From assembly GCA_016215305.1 (NCBI GenBank), contig JACRKI010000159.1, forward strand, positions 1-8,546: DNA of 8,546 nucleotides, in the 5' to 3' direction. The notes under the pieces were generated by a model. The model saw only the letters and a program-made list of their open reading frames with translations. It did no database searches and was not told the origin of the DNA. The stretch's first letter is position 1. Each line of letters begins with the position of its first letter. The position numbers and the translations under genes are program-made. Below are positions 6,536-8,546 of the stretch, one piece after another. This stretch comes from Candidatus Woesearchaeota archaeon (GTDB taxonomy: Archaea > Nanobdellota > Nanobdellia > Woesearchaeales > DSVV01).

Positions 6536-7219
6536 CTATCCAATGACCGTCCCAACAAAATTCTTTCCAGCCAAGCAATGCTGCAAATTTGAAAGATTAT
6601 TGCCATTCAGCACAATCACTTTCATTTTGTCTTTTTCAGCAAGCGCGGCGGCAATCGGATCAAACGGCAAATTCATGCCAGCTTTCCATTCGCCGCCAAC
6701 AATTTTTCTAAAGTCATTCCAGGAAATCTCCTTGATTGGTTTTGCGTCAGAAAATTTTCGTGGATCTTTGTCATAGACATAATCAACATTAGTAAGATTT
6801 ATCACTGTCTTTGCGCCAAGTTGCTGCGCGAGAAGCACAGCGTCTTTGTCAGTACTGCTTCCGGGAATCCATCCAGCTCCGACAATAATGGGCTTGTCTG
6901 TCACAATTTTCCTGCTGTAATCAATGACAACATCTTTGTATGCAGTATCTCCAAAGATTTCACGAACAAGCTGTGCATTGGTGCGTGTGGTTAAAATACC
7001 GATCATGTCATTTTGAAAGGTGTGAAGAGGAGTGATCTCGTTTGCTTTGCGAAGATATTCGCGGCAGATCCAGCCGCCGCCAGTAATAATCCCAAATCTT
7101 TTTCCATGAGAAACAAGAGAAAGAATAATTTCGCGAAACTGTTTCAAATACGCGACATCAATGTCTTTGGGATAAATCAATGATCCGCCGAGGGATAAAA
7201 TAATTGTTGTTTGTGTCAT
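6536..7219 (-). CDS. pyrH: UMP kinase, archaeal type
   Basis: The enzyme phosphorylates UMP to UDP with ATP in pyrimidine nucleotide synthesis, in the cytoplasm. The 227-aa length matches the archaeal amino-acid-kinase-type UMP kinases. Visible motifs are the N-terminal LSLGGSL (8-14), the TGGGW loop (46-50), NDMIGI (70-75), GAGWIPGSSTDKDAVLLA (114-131; UMP and phosphate binding region with S/T-rich turn) and NLTNVDYVYDKDP (141-153; nucleotide-binding strand and loop). It ends in a full C-terminal strand (FVGTVIG). The ATG at 7219 has GGAG about 11 nt upstream. All core motifs are intact. I see no clear TATA box directly upstream, so it may be read from the secD/transporter transcript across the 91-bp gap. 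Confidence 0.95.
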   Translation of the reverse strand: MTQTTIILSLGGSLIYPKDIDVAYLKQFREIILSLVSHGKRFGIITGGGWICREYLRKANEITPLHTFQNDMIGILTTRTNAQLVREIFGDTAYKDVVIDYSRKIVTDKPIIVGAGWIPGSSTDKDAVLLAQQLGAKTVINLTNVDYVYDKDPRKFSDAKPIKEISWNDFRKIVGGEWKAGMNLPFDPIAAALAEKDKMKVIVLNGNNLSNLQHCLAGKNFVGTVIG

Positions 7220-7310
7220 AATAGATCAAGCTCCAGAGTTTCGTTTCGCCATTCTACAGGGTGGACGGTGGGGGCTGGAAGGCTGGGAAGGAATACAAAA
7301 AACATCATAA
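7220..7310 (-). other. Pyrimidine-rich intergenic leader of pyrH
   Basis: This 91-bp gap is C/T-rich on the coding strand (CCTTCCCAGCCTTCCAGCCCCCACC) and correspondingly G-rich on the plus strand. No TATA box, gene or strong hairpin is evident. It may be a partial terminator for the transporter pair or an unstructured leader; neither is proven. Confidence 0.35.
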
Positions 7311-7661
7311 TCAACTCCCAAACCCAATCATGGTCACGCCAACCAAGATTGCGGCAATGCCGAGCCATTTGTAGAGATTCATTTTTTCATGAAGCATTTT
7401 GATGGACAATAAACTAATCCAAATATAAGAGAGTGACGTCAAAGGATAAAGAACAGAAAGTTCTCCATTCTTGAGCGCGATAAGGAAAAAGATACTGCTT
7501 AAGCCATAAAAGAAAACACCAATGAGCAATCGAATGTTCAAAAAAGAAAGCACACTTTTTCGTGTCATGGTATTTGCGCCATATTTCAAAAACAGCGCGC
7601 CGAATGCGCCAATTGATGTCGCAATAAGAACTAAAAATACAGAGCTCCAGGGAGTGTTCAT
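7311..7661 (-). CDS. Small four-helix EamA/SMR-like membrane transporter, second of a tandem pair
   Basis: This 116-aa membrane protein has four hydrophobic segments: about 7-27, 45-64 (LLIGVFFYGLSSIFFLIAL), 70-87 and 98-115. That is the size and topology of a small-multidrug-resistance or half-EamA transporter, which works as a dimer. The signature KNGELSVLYPLTSLSYIW (64-81) and the ending GVTMIGFGS are shared with the gene just upstream, so the two are paralogues. Its ATG at 7661 overlaps the upstream stop (ATGA, 7658-7661), and a perfect GGTGAT lies 5 nt before it. The coupling suggests a two-subunit transporter. The substrate cannot be told from sequence; drugs, small cations and lipid-linked sugars are all known for this superfamily. 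Confidence 0.9.
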   Translation of the reverse strand: MNTPWSSVFLVLIATSIGAFGALFLKYGANTMTRKSVLSFLNIRLLIGVFFYGLSSIFFLIALKNGELSVLYPLTSLSYIWISLLSIKMLHEKMNLYKWLGIAAILVGVTMIGFGS

Positions 7662-8074
7662 GCAACATCACCTGTTTTCTTTTCAACTGATTTTTCTTCT
7701 ATCTTTTCAGAAGCGGCATGTTGCTGTTTGCTCCCGAACCCAATCAAGCTTACGCCGAGAATAATCAAACAAACGCCCGCCCATTTATAGGAATTTAATG
7801 TTTCAGAAAGAAATTCAAAAGAAAGAATATTGACCCAGACAAAACTGAGAGAGACAATAGGATACAAGACAGAAAGTTCACCATATTTCAAAGAGACAAC
7901 GAGAATTGCAGCGCTGATGCCGTAAATCGCAAAACCGCCAATCAGATACCAGTTGTGAAGAATATCCCAGCCGAGAGTAAGATTTGCTGTGCCAAGTTTA
8001 AACAAGAATTGTCCAGATGCAGTGAGAAGTGTCGCGAGCGCAACTGCGAGGATTGCAAGCGGATGTGTTTTCAT
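7658..8074 (-). CDS. Small four-helix EamA/SMR-like membrane transporter, first of a tandem pair
   Basis: The 138-aa protein has four hydrophobic segments: about 6-27, 43-61 (YLIGGFAIYGISAAILVVS), 69-88 and 98-115. It then carries a charged, lysine/glutamate-rich soluble tail of about 23 residues (from KQQHAASEKIEEK), which its partner lacks. The motif KYGELSVLYPIVSLSFVWV (63-81) and the ending GVSLIGFGS match the following gene, so the two arose by duplication. The ATG at 8074 starts two bases after the secD stop. GAGGT lies 6 nt before it, formed by the end of secD, implying co-translation with secD. It is probably one half of a heterodimeric transporter; the substrate is unknown. Confidence 0.9.
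   Translation of the reverse strand: MKTHPLAILAVALATLLTASGQFLFKLGTANLTLGWDILHNWYLIGGFAIYGISAAILVVSLKYGELSVLYPIVSLSFVWVNILSFEFLSETLNSYKWAGVCLIILGVSLIGFGSKQQHAASEKIEEKSVEKKTGDVA
7667..7672 (-). promoter_or_regulatory. GGTGAT ribosome binding site of the second transporter gene
   Basis: The minus-strand GGTGAT lies 5 nt before the ATG at 7661, inside the last codons of the upstream gene. It matches the archaeal anti-Shine-Dalgarno and fixes the overlapping start. Confidence 0.75.
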
Positions 8075-8076
8075 AA

Positions 8077-8546
8077 TTAAACCTCATCCTGCAGCGCAGC
8101 TTCAATCGCGACTGCGTATGCTGGTCGGGTAATGAAAACACCAATCGTCACTCCAAGGATTGTGGTCAATGCAAATCCTTTCAACGCGCCAGCGCCTGCC
8201 CAGAAAAGGGGAATCATCGCAACAACAGTGGTGAAGTATGCCGCCATAATAATGAAGAATGCGCGCTTCAATTTATCTTTCCAGCTCATAAATTCTTTTC
8301 GCAATTTACGACCATAGACTTCATCGGTGATAACAATTTGATCATCGACTCCAGTTCCGACAGCAACAAGAATTCCAGCGACAGCGGCAATGTCAATGTT
8401 CCAGCCGATGAATGCCGCAATTCCCAAAATAATGAGAATCTCAGACAACATGGTCATCATAATCAAAGTAAAGATAGAAACGTGCCTATAGCGAATGCCG
8501 AGAACAATCCCAACTGCGAGAATTGCAAGACTCATGACAAGGAAAA
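8077..8546 (-). CDS. secD: Protein translocase subunit SecD, C-terminal part (5' end beyond window)
   Basis: SecD works with SecF at the Sec channel in the cytoplasmic membrane and uses the ion gradient to help pull exported proteins out. The visible 155 residues are the C-terminal membrane domain of the RND-like fold. They contain repeated membrane segments, the archaeal signature VGTGVDDQIVITDE after a segment with GWNIDIAAVAGI, a charged cytoplasmic loop (RKLRKEFMSWKDKLKRAF), and the final TTILGVTIGVFITRPAY. The internal ATG at 8535 is not the true start, because the frame continues upstream to the window edge without a stop (F-L-V-M). The gene ends in TAA at 8077-8079 and is followed almost at once by the transporter pair. 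Confidence 0.93.
   Translation of the reverse strand, partial: FLVMSLAILAVGIVLGIRYRHVSIFTLIMMTMLSEILIILGIAAFIGWNIDIAAVAGILVAVGTGVDDQIVITDEVYGRKLRKEFMSWKDKLKRAFFIIMAAYFTTVVAMIPLFWAGAGALKGFALTTILGVTIGVFITRPAYAVAIEAALQDEV

Noticed and set aside
8077..8535. A complete 152-aa membrane protein starting at 8535
   Set aside because: The frame continues upstream without a stop to the window edge, and the sequence matches the C-terminal part of SecD, so 8535 is an internal methionine.

Overview
This window looks archaeal, most likely from a small-genome (DPANN-type) lineage, though the lineage is inference. The evidence is a CDC48/VAT-type AAA ATPase, an archaeal-type UMP kinase, the archaeal form of the SecD C-terminus, TATA-box promoters and GGTGAT/GGAGG ribosome binding sites. 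Every gene I can support lies on the minus strand, so transcription runs from high to low coordinates.

In transcription order, the window opens with the 3' part of secD (8546-8077). Two tightly packed small four-helix membrane proteins follow (8074-7658 and 7661-7311). They are paralogous, EamA/SMR-like, and overlap by ATGA. A 91-bp pyrimidine-rich gap leads to pyrH, UMP kinase (7219-6536). A strong TATA box at about 6509 then drives an AT-rich cassette of two unrecognised genes, encoding about 78 aa and 263 aa, separated by one base. Next comes a 135-aa conserved-looking protein (5257-4850), possibly SecB-like, with its own promoter and ribosome binding site.

The largest feature is the CDC48 gene (4701 to beyond position 1). 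It is one uninterrupted reading frame of at least 1567 codons. Only 615 of those codons are CDC48; the other 952 form two complete inteins, each with a LAGLIDADG homing endonuclease domain. One (491 aa) sits in AAA domain D1 at KFYGQ|SEQN. The other (461 aa) sits in D2 at GPELL|SKWVGE. Both interrupt the ATPase between Walker A and Walker B, at or next to pore loop 1, but at non-equivalent sites. The D1 intein has Ser1 and an intact block B TxxH. The D2 intein has Cys1 but its block B lacks the usual Thr-x-x-His. No functional CDC48 can form until both have spliced out.

The items most worth pursuing are the double-intein CDC48, the atypical D2 splicing block, and the AT-rich two-gene cassette of unknown function. 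I saw no rRNA, tRNA, CRISPR array, IS element or replication origin. No stretch longer than 300 bases lacks a gene.
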